Assembly (NCBI GenBank): GCA_963743325.1
Contig: CAVUOZ010000011.1
Coordinates: 62,001 to 126,000 of the forward strand
DNA length: 64,000 nucleotides
Source: DATFVA01 sp963743325
GTDB taxonomy: Bacteria; Bacteroidota; Ignavibacteria; Ignavibacteriales; Ignavibacteriaceae
Direction of reading: 5' to 3'
Part shown: one piece after another, positions 25,594 to 35,143 of the stretch
Numbering within the stretch: the stretch's first letter is position 1
Layout of the letters: every line of letters starts with the position of its first letter
Made by a program: the position numbers and the translations under genes
Notes under the pieces: generated by a model
What the model saw: the letters and a program-made list of their open reading frames with translations, nothing else
Database searches by the model: none
What the model was told of the DNA's origin: nothing

Positions 25594-26832
25594 GTGGCAG
25601 CAAAAGTTAAAAAATATATTAATCTTCAGGAAGTTTTAGCCGGTTTTTTTTCAGAACAGGAAATTTCAGAACTGAAAAAAAATATCTTTAATAATGGCTT
25701 AGCTATAAATGAAAATTTAAAGTTTAAGCCAACTGATCAGAAACAAATTGATGTCAATATCTCAGAATCCTACCTGCAGGAATTTCAATTCCAGATCATA
25801 ATTACCCTCGCAGAACAAAAACTGGACAAGACCCGGTATATTGAGTTTCTTCTGACTTTTGGGGATTATGCCATTGCTTTAGGTGAGTATGAATTTGCAA
25901 TTGAAACTCACAAGAGAATCCTGAATGAGAGCAAATCAGATATAAATCTTAAAAACCTTGCAGCCAATGCCAGTTATTCAATTGGTGAGATTTACAGCCG
26001 GGAAGCTAAATGGATTGAATGTTTTGAGTATATTAAAAAAGCCTTCAATTTATTTAAACAGCAGAATGATATTAAAGGCTGTGCAAAATGTGAAAATCTA
26101 TTAGGAACAGTTTACGGGGAACAGGGCGATTTGAAAGAGGCTGCAAATCATTTTGAGGAAAGTCTGCGATATCTTGATGAAAAGAAGGATGCTGTACTAA
26201 TTGGTAAGATAGAAATTAACCTGGGGATTATTAATAATATATACAGCAACTATGACCAGGCATTATTTTATTACAACCGTGCCCTGATAAATTTCCAGAG
26301 ACTGAATGATCACCATAAACTTGCCCAGATCAGACATAACATCGGTATTACCTATCTGAAGAAAAAAGAATACGCGAGGGCGTTGAAGGAACTCGATAAG
26401 AGCATAGCCATTTCACTTAATGACAGTATATATTCAATACTGGGAATATCGTATATCACTAAAGCATTCATCTTTGCGCAGATGCAGGATCTGGAATTAT
26501 CCAAGGCTTTTGCTGATAAAGCCATGGAAATATGTTATAAAACAAATGACAAACTTTCTGTAGCAGAAATTTACAAAGTTGAAGGTGTAATTAAGAGAGT
26601 TCAGAAGAATTATGTTGTGGCTGAAAATTATTTGAATACAAGTATGAGAATAAATAAGGAATATAAAAACCTTCTGAACCGGGCGGAAACCTCACTTGAA
26701 CTGGGAATACTCTATAAGGAATGGATGAAAACCGAAAAAGCCAGAGCAAGTTTCAGCGATGCCCTGAGATACTTCAAAAAAATCAAGGCTGTTCATGAGA
26801 TTGAAAATATTGAACAGCATCTTGCCGGATAA
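25594..26832 (+). CDS. TPR repeat protein
   Basis: The 412-residue, GTG-started protein consists mostly of about eight tetratricopeptide repeats from residue 90 to the end. Examples are YALGEYEFAIETHKRIL-like, YGEQGDLKEAANHFEESL, YSNYDQALFYYNRALINF and YLKKKEYARALKELDKS. No signal peptide and no output domain such as a kinase or HTH are seen. TPRs mediate protein contacts. It precedes the OmpR/kinase pair by 143 bases, so a signalling scaffold role is possible but only inferred. Confidence 0.85.
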   Translation: MAAKVKKYINLQEVLAGFFSEQEISELKKNIFNNGLAINENLKFKPTDQKQIDVNISESYLQEFQFQIIITLAEQKLDKTRYIEFLLTFGDYAIALGEYEFAIETHKRILNESKSDINLKNLAANASYSIGEIYSREAKWIECFEYIKKAFNLFKQQNDIKGCAKCENLLGTVYGEQGDLKEAANHFEESLRYLDEKKDAVLIGKIEINLGIINNIYSNYDQALFYYNRALINFQRLNDHHKLAQIRHNIGITYLKKKEYARALKELDKSIAISLNDSIYSILGISYITKAFIFAQMQDLELSKAFADKAMEICYKTNDKLSVAEIYKVEGVIKRVQKNYVVAENYLNTSMRINKEYKNLLNRAETSLELGILYKEWMKTEKARASFSDALRYFKKIKAVHEIENIEQHLAG

Positions 26833-26975
26833 TTCCCCCCTGTTTAATTAAAATATAAATTAGTATTTTCTAAATAGCTTATACATCTCCCTGTTGTACT
26901 CTTTTTTTATAAATGTGATAATTCCGTTACATTCTGTCGTTATTTTAATGGGAATAAAAGAAGAAGTTTATATTT

Positions 26976-27710
26976 ATGAAAAACGTACTTGTAATAGAAG
27001 ACGATAAAACAATATCAGATTTGATAAATATTCATCTGAAGGATATGAGCTGTACTGTTACGCGCGTTTATGACGGAAAAGACGGGTTAAAGGAAGCAAT
27101 TGAGAACAATTATGACCTTGTTGTGCTCGATCTTATGCTGCCGAATCTGGATGGATTGGAGATCTGCAAGGAATTAAGGAAACAGGAGAATTATACCCCG
27201 GTTCTGATGCTCACGGCAAAGTCGGAGGAATTCGATAAAGTACTTGGGCTTGAACTCGGCGCGGATGATTACCTTACGAAGCCATTTGCCATCCGTGAAT
27301 TTACAGCAAGGGTAAAGGCAATTTTCCGTAGAATCGAAGCTCTTCAAAAAGACCAGGAGCAGAAAGATGATATTACAGCCGGTGATCTATCCATTGATGT
27401 GACCAAAAGGAGGGTCACCTTAAAAGGAGAAAGAATTGAGCTTACCCCTAAAGAATTTGAACTGCTCCATCTGCTGGCTTCTCATCCCGGAAAAACTTAT
27501 TCGAGAGAACAGCTTTTGAGTATTTTATGGGGTTATTCCTATAGTGGATACGAACACACTGTGAATTCTCATATAAACAGGCTGAGAGGAAAAATTGAAT
27601 CCGATCTTGCTCATCCCAGATATATTATAACCACATGGGGGGTCGGTTACAGATTTAATGATCTTGAGGAAATAACAAGGAAAAGACATTTTGAAAACAA
27701 AATTCTTTGA
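26976..27710 (+). CDS. OmpR-family response regulator
   Basis: The 244-residue protein has a receiver domain with acidic pocket VIEDDKT, phospho-acceptor Asp in DLVVLDLMLPNLDG, switch Thr/Lys regions MLTAK and DYLTKPF. The winged-helix DNA-binding domain follows (IELTPKEFELLHLL, YEHTVNSHINRLRGKIE, TTWGVGYRF). It is translated just before its kinase partner, whose TTG start lies inside its last 20 bases. Confidence 0.95.
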   Translation: MKNVLVIEDDKTISDLINIHLKDMSCTVTRVYDGKDGLKEAIENNYDLVVLDLMLPNLDGLEICKELRKQENYTPVLMLTAKSEEFDKVLGLELGADDYLTKPFAIREFTARVKAIFRRIEALQKDQEQKDDITAGDLSIDVTKRRVTLKGERIELTPKEFELLHLLASHPGKTYSREQLLSILWGYSYSGYEHTVNSHINRLRGKIESDLAHPRYIITTWGVGYRFNDLEEITRKRHFENKIL

Positions 27711-29190
27711 CAGCCTGTTCTGGAAAATTTCAGCTATATTTTTAATTGTGCTGGTAATTTTATCAGCAATCTACATGTACATATCGGTTCATACTGCAGA
27801 AATGTATTACCAGGAAACCAATCAGAAACTTGATGCTGATATAGCACCCCACATTGCTGCAGAAAACCGATGCTTTGTAAACGGAGAAGCTGATACTGAA
27901 TACCTCAAAGAGGTGTTTAACAATATAATGATAATTAACCCTAATCTTGAAGTTTACCTTCTGGACAGGCAGGGAAAAATTTTAACTTATTATGCTCCTA
28001 ATAAAATTGTAAAACTTAAGTTTGTGCCTCTCGAACCGATAAAAGAATTTATTTCCAGTAAAGATAAGCCGTTTGTGCCCGGTCCTGATCCACGAAATGC
28101 AGATAGAAAAAAAGCCTTCTCTGCTGCAAAAGTTTATGAGGGTGATATCTTTCGCGGATACATTTATGTAATACTAGGTAGTGAAGAATATGATAATGCC
28201 ACACAGCTTGTATTCGGGAGTTATATTTTAAGACTGGGGATAGGATCAATGGCAATTACTCTTTTCGGTGTCGCAATCATAAGTCTTATCGCGCTGGGAT
28301 TCATCACCAGAAATATGAGAAGGATAATTTTTGTAATCAGGGAATTTAAGAACGGTAATCTAAATGCAAGGATTAGTTTGAAAGGGCGCGGCGAATTCAA
28401 TGAGTTTGCCGATTCATTTAATGATATGGCAGATACTATTCTACGTGATATCGAAGATATGAAGACTATGGATAACCTGAGACGAGAACTTGTAGCAAAT
28501 GTATCACACGATCTGCGAACCCCTCTTGCTGCCATACAGGGCTACGTAGAAACACTACTCCTGAAATCCGAGACACTCTCTGAAGTTGATCGGAAGAATT
28601 ATATGCAGACAATACTCAGCAGCACTGAGAGATTAAAAAAGCTTGTCGAAGAATTATTTGAACTATCCAAACTGGAAGCACGTGAAACAAAACCTGAACC
28701 TGAAGCATTTTCTGTAGCCGAACTGGCTCAGGATATTCAGCAGAAAAATCAGATCATTGCTGAAACAAAAAACATTGACCTCCGGCTAAATTTCCCTTAT
28801 GATCTGCCGCTGGTTTATGCGGATATAGGAATGATGGAAAAGGTGCTTCAGAATCTTCTCGATAACGCTTTTAAATTCACTCCTCCGGGCGGATCTGTAA
28901 CAATCAGGCTTCAGAATACAGATGACAAGGTCATCGCTTATGTTAAAGACAGCGGTTCGGGAATAAAAAAAGACGAATTAAAATATATATTTGACCGTTA
29001 TCATAAGGGAAGCGGAAATTCATCTGCTGAGGGATTGGGACTCGGATTAGCCATTGTGAAAAAAATCCTTGAGGTACATAACGTCAATATAAATGTCGAC
29101 AGTACTGAAGGAACCGGCACGACATTTTCATTTGAGATACCCGTATACAGGGGGAAATCCAAAAAAGAAAAAGAGATTCCCGCTGCCTGA
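27691..29190 (+). CDS. Membrane sensor histidine kinase
   Basis: About 499 residues from a TTG. First span about 9-31, an extracytoplasmic sensor loop of about 140 residues (starting SVHTAEMYYQETNQ), second span about 178-205, a HAMP linker, the H-box VANVSHDLRTPLAAIQGYVE, then N-box NLLDNAFKFTPPGG and G-boxes DSGSGI and GLGLGLAIVKKIL. The overlap with the OmpR regulator makes them a cognate pair. The stimulus is unknown. Confidence 0.94.
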   Translation: MKTKFFDSLFWKISAIFLIVLVILSAIYMYISVHTAEMYYQETNQKLDADIAPHIAAENRCFVNGEADTEYLKEVFNNIMIINPNLEVYLLDRQGKILTYYAPNKIVKLKFVPLEPIKEFISSKDKPFVPGPDPRNADRKKAFSAAKVYEGDIFRGYIYVILGSEEYDNATQLVFGSYILRLGIGSMAITLFGVAIISLIALGFITRNMRRIIFVIREFKNGNLNARISLKGRGEFNEFADSFNDMADTILRDIEDMKTMDNLRRELVANVSHDLRTPLAAIQGYVETLLLKSETLSEVDRKNYMQTILSSTERLKKLVEELFELSKLEARETKPEPEAFSVAELAQDIQQKNQIIAETKNIDLRLNFPYDLPLVYADIGMMEKVLQNLLDNAFKFTPPGGSVTIRLQNTDDKVIAYVKDSGSGIKKDELKYIFDRYHKGSGNSSAEGLGLGLAIVKKILEVHNVNINVDSTEGTGTTFSFEIPVYRGKSKKEKEIPAA

Positions 29191-29228
29191 TATCCCCTTC
29201 TGCTTATCAAAACAAATTCCGGCAATCA

Positions 29229-29420
29229 CTAAAATGAGTATTTGACTCTTATATACAACGTGCTTACATAATCACCATATTCCGTCAGGTGTTCACCATT
29301 GAAAAGAAGAGCGATAAGTGCTGCATCCAGGATTTCAGTTTTGTTGGATTCTCTTATTTTTTCAAATTGTTCTTTAGTTCTTGGTGATGTAATAAATTTA
29401 TTGACTGAACATTTGTTCAA
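29229..29420 (-). pseudogene. Deletion scar: TetR N-terminus fused to porin C-terminus
   Basis: This 63-codon frame joins two unrelated pieces. The first part, SPRTKEQFEKIRESNKTEIL, matches the start of a TetR-family DNA-binding domain. The last part, HLTEYGDYVSTLYIRVKYSF, matches the final strand of an outer-membrane barrel ending in Phe. The junction lies near codons 35-40 (ALLFNGEHL). The middle of both genes is missing, and the start is only a TTG. The likely origin is one in-frame deletion that removed most of a TetR-regulated operon with an outer-membrane protein at its end. Confidence 0.7.
29406..29419. promoter_or_regulatory. Candidate TetR-type operator palindrome
   Basis: TGAACATTTGTTCA is an inverted repeat (TGAACA and TGTTCA around two bases) at the start of the TetR remnant. 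TetR regulators usually bind such sites at their own promoters. It would be a relic if the regulator is gone. Confidence 0.4.
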
Positions 29421-29531
29421 TCGTAAATAAAATACAAATTGATATCAAGCCAAAATTCTTGTTTTCCATCAAATCCTTTCCTTATTAATATCTTTAATTT
29501 GAAATTCTAAAAATTCAAGTCAGAGGCAATA

Positions 29532-30398
29532 ATGAAAATTGGATTTATTGGGACAGGCATTATGGGCAGCAGAATGGCAAATAATCTTTTAAGAAATAAC
29601 TATAATTTAATTGTTCACAACAGAACAAAAGAAAAAGCAGATATTCTAATAAAAGCTGGCGCCGAATGGGCAGACTCCCCCGCTGATATTGGAAAAGAAG
29701 TCGATATAATTTTTACAATGCTCAGCAAACCTGAAGCGGTTTATGAAGTTGCAATTGGGGAAGGAGGATTTTTAAACGGAATGAAACATAATGCAATATG
29801 GATCGACTGCAGCACAGTAAACCCTTCTTTTTCTATGGATATGTCAAAAAAGGCATACGGTTACGGAATAAGGTTTATGGATGCTCCTGTTGCAGGTACA
29901 AAACAGCCCGCTCAAAACGGAGAGCTTACTTTTTTCGTCGGGGGTAATAAAAAAGATTTTGATGAGGTCAGACCAATACTCGAAAAAATGGGAAAGAAGA
30001 TAGTTCACCTAGGTGAATGCGGTAAAGGCACATCGATGAAAATGATTGTTAACCTTATGCTCGGTGCTGCGATGGCCTCTTTTTCGGAAGCCCTGGTTTT
30101 GGGTAAATCACTCGGATTCGATAAAGAGACAATCTTTAATATTCTCTTAGGCGGTCCTGTAACAGCTCCATATCTTTCCGCCAAAAAAGAAAAATTTATA
30201 AAGAATAATTATGAAACGGACTTCCCTCTTAAATGGATGCATAAAGACCTTCAGCTGATTTCCGATACTGCCGATGAAACAAAAGTTACACTTCCAACAA
30301 CCAGTGCAGTAAAAGAAATTTTTGCTATGGCAAAACAACAGGGATTTGGTGAGCTTGATTTTTCTGCACTGTATAAATTTTTATGTAAAAAGAATTGA
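29532..30398 (+). CDS. 3-hydroxyisobutyrate dehydrogenase-family NAD(P) oxidoreductase
   Basis: The 288-residue protein begins with a Rossmann motif (GFIGTGIMGSRMANNLLR) and has the NADP-favouring VHNRTKEKAD segment. The substrate-loop DAPVAGTKQPAQNGELTFFV and the catalytic Lys region KGTSMKMIVNLML are also present. These are typical of beta-hydroxyacid dehydrogenases, in particular the glyoxylate/succinic semialdehyde reductase subgroup. It reduces a small aldehyde or oxoacid. The VOC gene 80 bases downstream may belong to the same unit. Confidence 0.88.
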   Translation: MKIGFIGTGIMGSRMANNLLRNNYNLIVHNRTKEKADILIKAGAEWADSPADIGKEVDIIFTMLSKPEAVYEVAIGEGGFLNGMKHNAIWIDCSTVNPSFSMDMSKKAYGYGIRFMDAPVAGTKQPAQNGELTFFVGGNKKDFDEVRPILEKMGKKIVHLGECGKGTSMKMIVNLMLGAAMASFSEALVLGKSLGFDKETIFNILLGGPVTAPYLSAKKEKFIKNNYETDFPLKWMHKDLQLISDTADETKVTLPTTSAVKEIFAMAKQQGFGELDFSALYKFLCKKN

Positions 30399-30478
30399 TT
30401 TCGTTTTTTATTCGTGTTGAAACTTCTGTAAGTAACTTTTAATTTAATAAGTATTAAAATATTTAATAGGAACAGAAA

Positions 30479-30829
30479 ATGGCAGATCAACTAATTGCAC
30501 ATATTGAGATTCCTTCTTCGAATCTTGATGAGATAAAAAGATTTCTTAATAAAGTCTTTGGCTGGGAATTCAAACCTTTCGGTAACGGCTATATGCTTTT
30601 TAATAACCACAAAGGAATAATGGTTGGAATCAGGAAGGTTGAAAAAGTGAACAGTGGAGATACAACCGTATTTCACATTAATGTTCAGAACATTGATGAA
30701 ACATTAAATGCCGCTAAGAGCAGCGGCGGCAGTATATTTAAAGAAAAAACTGTTATTCCGGCAATGGGATGGTATGCTTTAATCAAAGATCCCCAGGGAA
30801 ATATTATTGGTTTATATCAGAAACATTAA
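30479..30829 (+). CDS. VOC family (glyoxalase-like) protein
   Basis: The 116-residue protein has the paired beta-alpha-beta-beta-beta modules of the vicinal oxygen chelate fold: AHIEIPSSNLDEIKRFLNK followed by VFGWEFKPFGNGYMLF, then FHINVQNIDETLNAAKSSGG and KDPQGNIIGLYQKH. Metal ligands (His near residue 7, Glu-type residues late) are partly kept, so it could be a metal-dependent enzyme or a binding protein. AATAGGAACAG precedes the start. Confidence 0.87.
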   Translation: MADQLIAHIEIPSSNLDEIKRFLNKVFGWEFKPFGNGYMLFNNHKGIMVGIRKVEKVNSGDTTVFHINVQNIDETLNAAKSSGGSIFKEKTVIPAMGWYALIKDPQGNIIGLYQKH

Positions 30830-30958
30830 AATACATATATAGGCAAAATCTAAATTCTAATGTAATATTGTCCGGGTTTAAAATGACAATTCTGCTGCTG
30901 GTTCAATAAAACTCCGGCATATATAATCCTTCGGACAATAATATCCTTTCAATTTAAT

Positions 30959-31103
30959 GTCTGCCATTTTGTCATAAATTCTTATGTGAGATGCTGATCT
31001 TAAATACCCTTCTCTCTCGTCTATCTCTCTTCTATCTCTCGTCTGTCTCCCTGCCTTTTCATCTCCAAAATTAATATCCGAACCGTATGACAAAATGGCA
31101 GAC
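30959..31103. repeat. 145-bp element with perfect 18-bp terminal inverted repeats, copy B
   Basis: The left end GTCTGCCATTTTGTCATA (30959-30976) is matched perfectly in inverse by TATGACAAAATGGCAGAC (31086-31103). The core at about 31010-31050 is an 11-bp tandem array: GTCTATCTCTC, TTCTATCTCTC, GTCTGTCTCCC. It has no coding capacity worth calling. It is the best preserved member of the family also seen at 7251 and 56694 and looks like a MITE or a structured non-autonomous unit. The remaining gap between the VOC and OsmC genes holds nothing else. Confidence 0.85.
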
Positions 31104-31137
31104 TTATCTCTTTGCTAAATACCCAATATTCCAAAAC

Positions 31138-31578
31138 TCAGACGGCGATTTCTTCATTTTTAACAATTTTATAATAATGCGTGATCTCCGCGGCTTTTTC
31201 AAGCATTTTTGTTACCCCACAGTATTTAGACTGCGACAGCTCAATAGCTCTTTCTACCTCCTTTTCAATAACATCATCCCCATAAAACACATATTCAATA
31301 TCTATCTTCGTGTAAACCTGGAGATGTTCCTCTGAAACACCAGTATTTATATTTATTTCAAATCCATCAATTTTTACTCTCTTTTTATTAAGAATACTTA
31401 CAACGTCGCTGCCAGTGCATCCACCTAAACCGAGTAGTAATAATTCTTTAGGCCTTATTCCTGCATTGCTTCCGCTGAATTCCGCAGGACCATCCATAAC
31501 GACCCAGTGATTTGAATCTGTTTTACCGGCGAAGGTTATCCCTTTAATCTGTTTTATATAAGCTGATTTTTTTGGCAT
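31138..31578 (-). CDS. OsmC/YhfA family protein
   Basis: The 146-residue protein has the OsmC layout: FAGKTDSNHWVVMDG, then GSNAGIRPKELLLLGLGGCT with the conserved Cys region GGCTGSDVVSILNKK, and a final ELSQSKYCGVTKML with the second conserved Cys. This matches the Cys-based OsmC/Ohr superfamily, which reduces organic peroxides with thiols, although the YhfA-like subgroup is not proven to do so. It stands alone. Confidence 0.9.
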   Translation of the reverse strand: MPKKSAYIKQIKGITFAGKTDSNHWVVMDGPAEFSGSNAGIRPKELLLLGLGGCTGSDVVSILNKKRVKIDGFEININTGVSEEHLQVYTKIDIEYVFYGDDVIEKEVERAIELSQSKYCGVTKMLEKAAEITHYYKIVKNEEIAV

Positions 31579-31730
31579 GTTTCTTCCCTGAATTTTTCAA
31601 ATTATTTCCCATTGGATGTTCAAATCCTAAGCCGGATTCTATTGTAATAAAAATAAATGCATAAAGACGAAAAAATCTTTATTTTGTCGGTCATTAATCC
31701 CTCATAAACTAAATTAAGGATAGAATTTTT

Positions 31731-31940
31731 ATGGGAAATCATGTTTATAAAATGATTGAATTGACCGGATCCTCAGAAACAGGTATTCAGGATGCAATTC
31801 AAAATGCTGTATCAAAGGCAGCTCAATCTGTAAGAAATATGAGATGGTTTCAGGTTACGGAAACGAGAGGTTACATAGATAACGGACAGATCCAGCACTG
31901 GCAGGTAACAATTAAAATAGGATTTACGCTGGAGGATTAA
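31731..31940 (+). CDS. Dodecin
   Basis: The 69-residue protein shows the dodecin pattern from end to end: YKMIELTGSSETGIQDAIQN, AVSKAAQSVRNMRWFQVTE and QIQHWQVTIKIGFTLE. The conserved Trp (RWFQ) and Gln (IQHWQ) flavin-stacking residues are present. Dodecins form hollow dodecamers that store FMN, riboflavin or CoA. The end overlaps the stop of the convergent kinase by four bases. Confidence 0.95.
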   Translation: MGNHVYKMIELTGSSETGIQDAIQNAVSKAAQSVRNMRWFQVTETRGYIDNGQIQHWQVTIKIGFTLED

Positions 31941-34900
31941 TTAAAATCGTAGGGAATTTCCTTAGGAGGCATAACAGCCTGATTAAATATTATGGAAAAA
32001 GTTGTGCCTCTGTCTTTTTCACTCTCCACTTTTATTTCTGCGTTTAACAGATCAAGATAATTCTTTACGAGCGCTAACCCCAGTCCATTCCCTTCAAATT
32101 TCCTGGTGTAGCCTGTTTCTTCCTGGCTGAACGGTAAAAATAATTTTGGCAGATACTTTTCTGAAATTCCGATTCCCGTATCCTTTATATCGACTTTAAC
32201 TTTATTATTCTGCAATACACCCACATCAATTTCTATCCTCCCTTTGATTGTATACTTCAGAGCATTATTCAGAAGATTCTGAAATATTTCAGTTACGAGG
32301 TAATCATCCCCAAGAATTAAAACAGGTTCATCCGGAAGTTTAAGCTTTAAATCTAATTTCTTTTCTCTTGTCTGGAACTCAAACTCCCTGCTCAGCGTGA
32401 TCAATATTCGACGGATATCAACAGCATCAAGGGTTACATCAATAATACCTTTTTGAATGGCCGCCAGATTAAGAATCATATCAATTGTTCTTAACAGTCT
32501 TTTCCCGGCGGAATCAATCGAATCAAATGATAGTTTAATATCTTCATTAATTGACTCCGACAATTCATCCTTTAAGAATGTGTTATAGCTTAGAATTACA
32601 TTTAAAGGCGTTCTTATTTCATGAGACATCTGGGAGAGGAACTCTGATTTCATTTTATCGGATTCCTCTGCTTTTTCTTTCGCAATCAGAAGATCCTGCT
32701 GCATCTGCTTTTTATCAGTAATATCTTCCTTTATGGCAATGTAATGAGTAATGTTTCCTTTATCATCACGTATGGGAGAGATTGATGCCTGCTCCCAGTA
32801 CAATTCACCATTTTTTTTCTTATTAAGAAACTCACCCCGCCACTCATTTCCCGCTGAAATAGTTTCCCAGAGCCTTTTATATTCAATTTCAGATGTCCTA
32901 CCCGATTTTAATATTCTCGAATTCTGTCCTAAAGCTTCCTGAACGCTGTAACCCGTGACTCTGCAGAAATGGGGATTCACATATTCTATATTTCCATTTA
33001 AATCAGTAATTACAATTGCAGAAGGACTCTGCTCAACAGCTCTTGAAAGCTTACGTATTTCTTCTTCTACCTTTTTTCTTTCCCTGAGGTCTCTGAATAT
33101 ACCCTGAATGACATCCCTGCCTTTCAGGGAATATTTACTATTGCTGATTTCAACCGGGATTATGTCACCGTTTTTATGCTGAATGAATACATTATCAGGA
33201 GAAATCTGTTGGTCGAGAAGAACGGCTTCGCTGAATGCTGATGAATAAAAGTTACTGTCTTGCGTGGGGTGCAGGAAGAGATAGGATTTTCCCAGCAAAT
33301 CTTTTCTGGTATGACCTGTCAATTTTTCACTCTGTTTATTTGCATCGATAATCTTCCCCGATTCAATATCAACTATTATAATCGCATCGTTTGCAGACTC
33401 TATGATGGTTCGATATTTTTTTTCGGATTCTTTTAACGCCTCGTCTGCCTCCTTTTTTTGTGTAACATCAAGCAGGGTTCCTACTACAGCCGGTTTGTTT
33501 CCGATTTTAGTTCTTGTTCCAAAAACATCGACATAAATTACAGTATTATCTTTCTTTATTCCCCTGAATGAATAGGCAATTGAATCCACCGCACCGGATA
33601 ACCTTGAGGCTACGTTATCATTGACTATTTTTCTGTCATCGGGAAAGGTCATATCGGCAGGACCTTTTATATTTATTATCTCCTCGGGTATATAGCCAAA
33701 AATTTCAGCCAGCTTAGGATTGACATATTTAAAGACACCATCCTGAATAATATATATACCCACCAGGGATTTTTCAGCAAGTTTTCTGAACTTCTCTTCG
33801 GACTCCCTGATTGCTATTTCGGCTCTTTTTTTCTCTGTAATATCCCTATAGATTCCCTGGTAAACCTCCTCACCATTCCATAAAATCTTGCTTACTTTTA
33901 CATCAAGGTCTATTGTACGGTTTTCCTTGGTTATTCCTTTCAGTTCATAGGCCGATGCATCAGGCTTTTCAGTTATATTCCGTGAAAATTTATTAAATAT
34001 AAATTCTTTGTTCTCAGGAGCCACGATTTTCATTATATCAAAGTTTTCCGATAGAGCTTCTTCCTTCGAATAACCAAACAAAGTACACCATGCTGAATTA
34101 ACCAGCAGCAGCTTCCTGTCTTTTAGTACATAAATCGCATCGGCTGAAGACTCTATAAGAGACCTGTACATTAAGTCTCTCTCTTTCGTAGCCCTCTCAG
34201 CCTGTTTTCTCAGAGTAATATCCTTAACGATCACAACATAAGCGATGTGTTCACCAGAGGAATCGCGGAAAGGAAATACTGAAGTCTCAGCCACACCTTC
34301 ATTACCGTCTTTTCTGATTATTTTGGTTTCACCGTTCCAATGGAGAGTCTGCTGAATCGTTTTACTTATTTTCCCGAAGTATAAATCAAATTCCTGTTGA
34401 CCGAAGAGTATTTTTACGAATCTATCAACGATTTCTTCCCTTTTATAACCGAATATTTTTTCTGCAGCTTTATTCCAGCTTTGAATAATTCCTTCCAGAT
34501 CAGTAATTAGAACCGCATCGTAGAGATTTTCAAATATAAAGGCTTCTCTCCTCAAGGCTTCTTCAGTCTGCCTTACGGATGAAATATCTCTTGCAATAAG
34601 AAGAATCCTGCGTCCCTCATCTATTTTTTTAATACTGAGGGTAACAGGAATTTTTTTATGGTTTTTTGTAATGAACTCACTATCGAGAAAAGTTTCGTTT
34701 AAGCTCAGGGAATCGTTGATGTAATTTTGACGTAGTCGTGAATATTCCTGATCGGTAAATATATCTTTGGCAGCCAGCTTTAGCAGATCTTCTTTTTTAT
34801 AATCTAAAAGCAAAAGCGCGCCTTTATTTGCTTCAATTAACTTTCCATTTACTGCAGAAATGATAATAAAAGCATCAACAGAATCTCTGAATATTGCCTC

Positions 34901-34993
34901 ATAATCAAACTGGTAAGAATCTGCCATTACGTTTTTCAGAGCGGGAGTTGTAATTGCTGTTTTCTTTTTCCGGCTTCCGGATGATTTTTTCAT
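31937..34993 (-). CDS. Multi-PAS sensor histidine kinase
   Basis: The 1018-residue protein has no membrane span. Six PAS units can be read in tandem, starting at about residues 30, 150, 275, 400, 525 and 645 (for example VDAFIIISAVNGKLIEANK, YDAVLITDLEGIIQSWNKA, SPSAIVITDLNGNIEYVNP). The H-box FLSQMSHEIRTPLNVILSYN and a complete ATPase with NLLNNALKYTIKG, DTGIGISE and GNGLGLALVKNYLDLL follow. There is no receiver domain and no adjacent regulator, so it is an orphan cytoplasmic kinase integrating several signals. Confidence 0.94.
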   Translation of the reverse strand: MKKSSGSRKKKTAITTPALKNVMADSYQFDYEAIFRDSVDAFIIISAVNGKLIEANKGALLLLDYKKEDLLKLAAKDIFTDQEYSRLRQNYINDSLSLNETFLDSEFITKNHKKIPVTLSIKKIDEGRRILLIARDISSVRQTEEALRREAFIFENLYDAVLITDLEGIIQSWNKAAEKIFGYKREEIVDRFVKILFGQQEFDLYFGKISKTIQQTLHWNGETKIIRKDGNEGVAETSVFPFRDSSGEHIAYVVIVKDITLRKQAERATKERDLMYRSLIESSADAIYVLKDRKLLLVNSAWCTLFGYSKEEALSENFDIMKIVAPENKEFIFNKFSRNITEKPDASAYELKGITKENRTIDLDVKVSKILWNGEEVYQGIYRDITEKKRAEIAIRESEEKFRKLAEKSLVGIYIIQDGVFKYVNPKLAEIFGYIPEEIINIKGPADMTFPDDRKIVNDNVASRLSGAVDSIAYSFRGIKKDNTVIYVDVFGTRTKIGNKPAVVGTLLDVTQKKEADEALKESEKKYRTIIESANDAIIIVDIESGKIIDANKQSEKLTGHTRKDLLGKSYLFLHPTQDSNFYSSAFSEAVLLDQQISPDNVFIQHKNGDIIPVEISNSKYSLKGRDVIQGIFRDLRERKKVEEEIRKLSRAVEQSPSAIVITDLNGNIEYVNPHFCRVTGYSVQEALGQNSRILKSGRTSEIEYKRLWETISAGNEWRGEFLNKKKNGELYWEQASISPIRDDKGNITHYIAIKEDITDKKQMQQDLLIAKEKAEESDKMKSEFLSQMSHEIRTPLNVILSYNTFLKDELSESINEDIKLSFDSIDSAGKRLLRTIDMILNLAAIQKGIIDVTLDAVDIRRILITLSREFEFQTREKKLDLKLKLPDEPVLILGDDYLVTEIFQNLLNNALKYTIKGRIEIDVGVLQNNKVKVDIKDTGIGISEKYLPKLFLPFSQEETGYTRKFEGNGLGLALVKNYLDLLNAEIKVESEKDRGTTFSIIFNQAVMPPKEIPYDFN

Positions 34994-35143
34994 AGAGATT
35001 TATTTTAACCAATCAATTAATTTATCAATTACCAGACCATCATAAAAAATGTCCGAATTCTGCCATAATATAACCCTTAAGGAAATTTTTTCTTAATAAA
35101 TATTGAAAATAACTCTCAAAAATGGTTTCGATTGATTAACGCT

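Noticed and set aside
29229..29420. Functional small gene of 63 codons
   Set aside because: It joins a TetR start with a barrel C-terminus, which together make no known domain.
31010..31050. 11-bp tandem array as a CRISPR
   Set aside because: Units are contiguous and degenerate, with no unique spacers and no cas genes.
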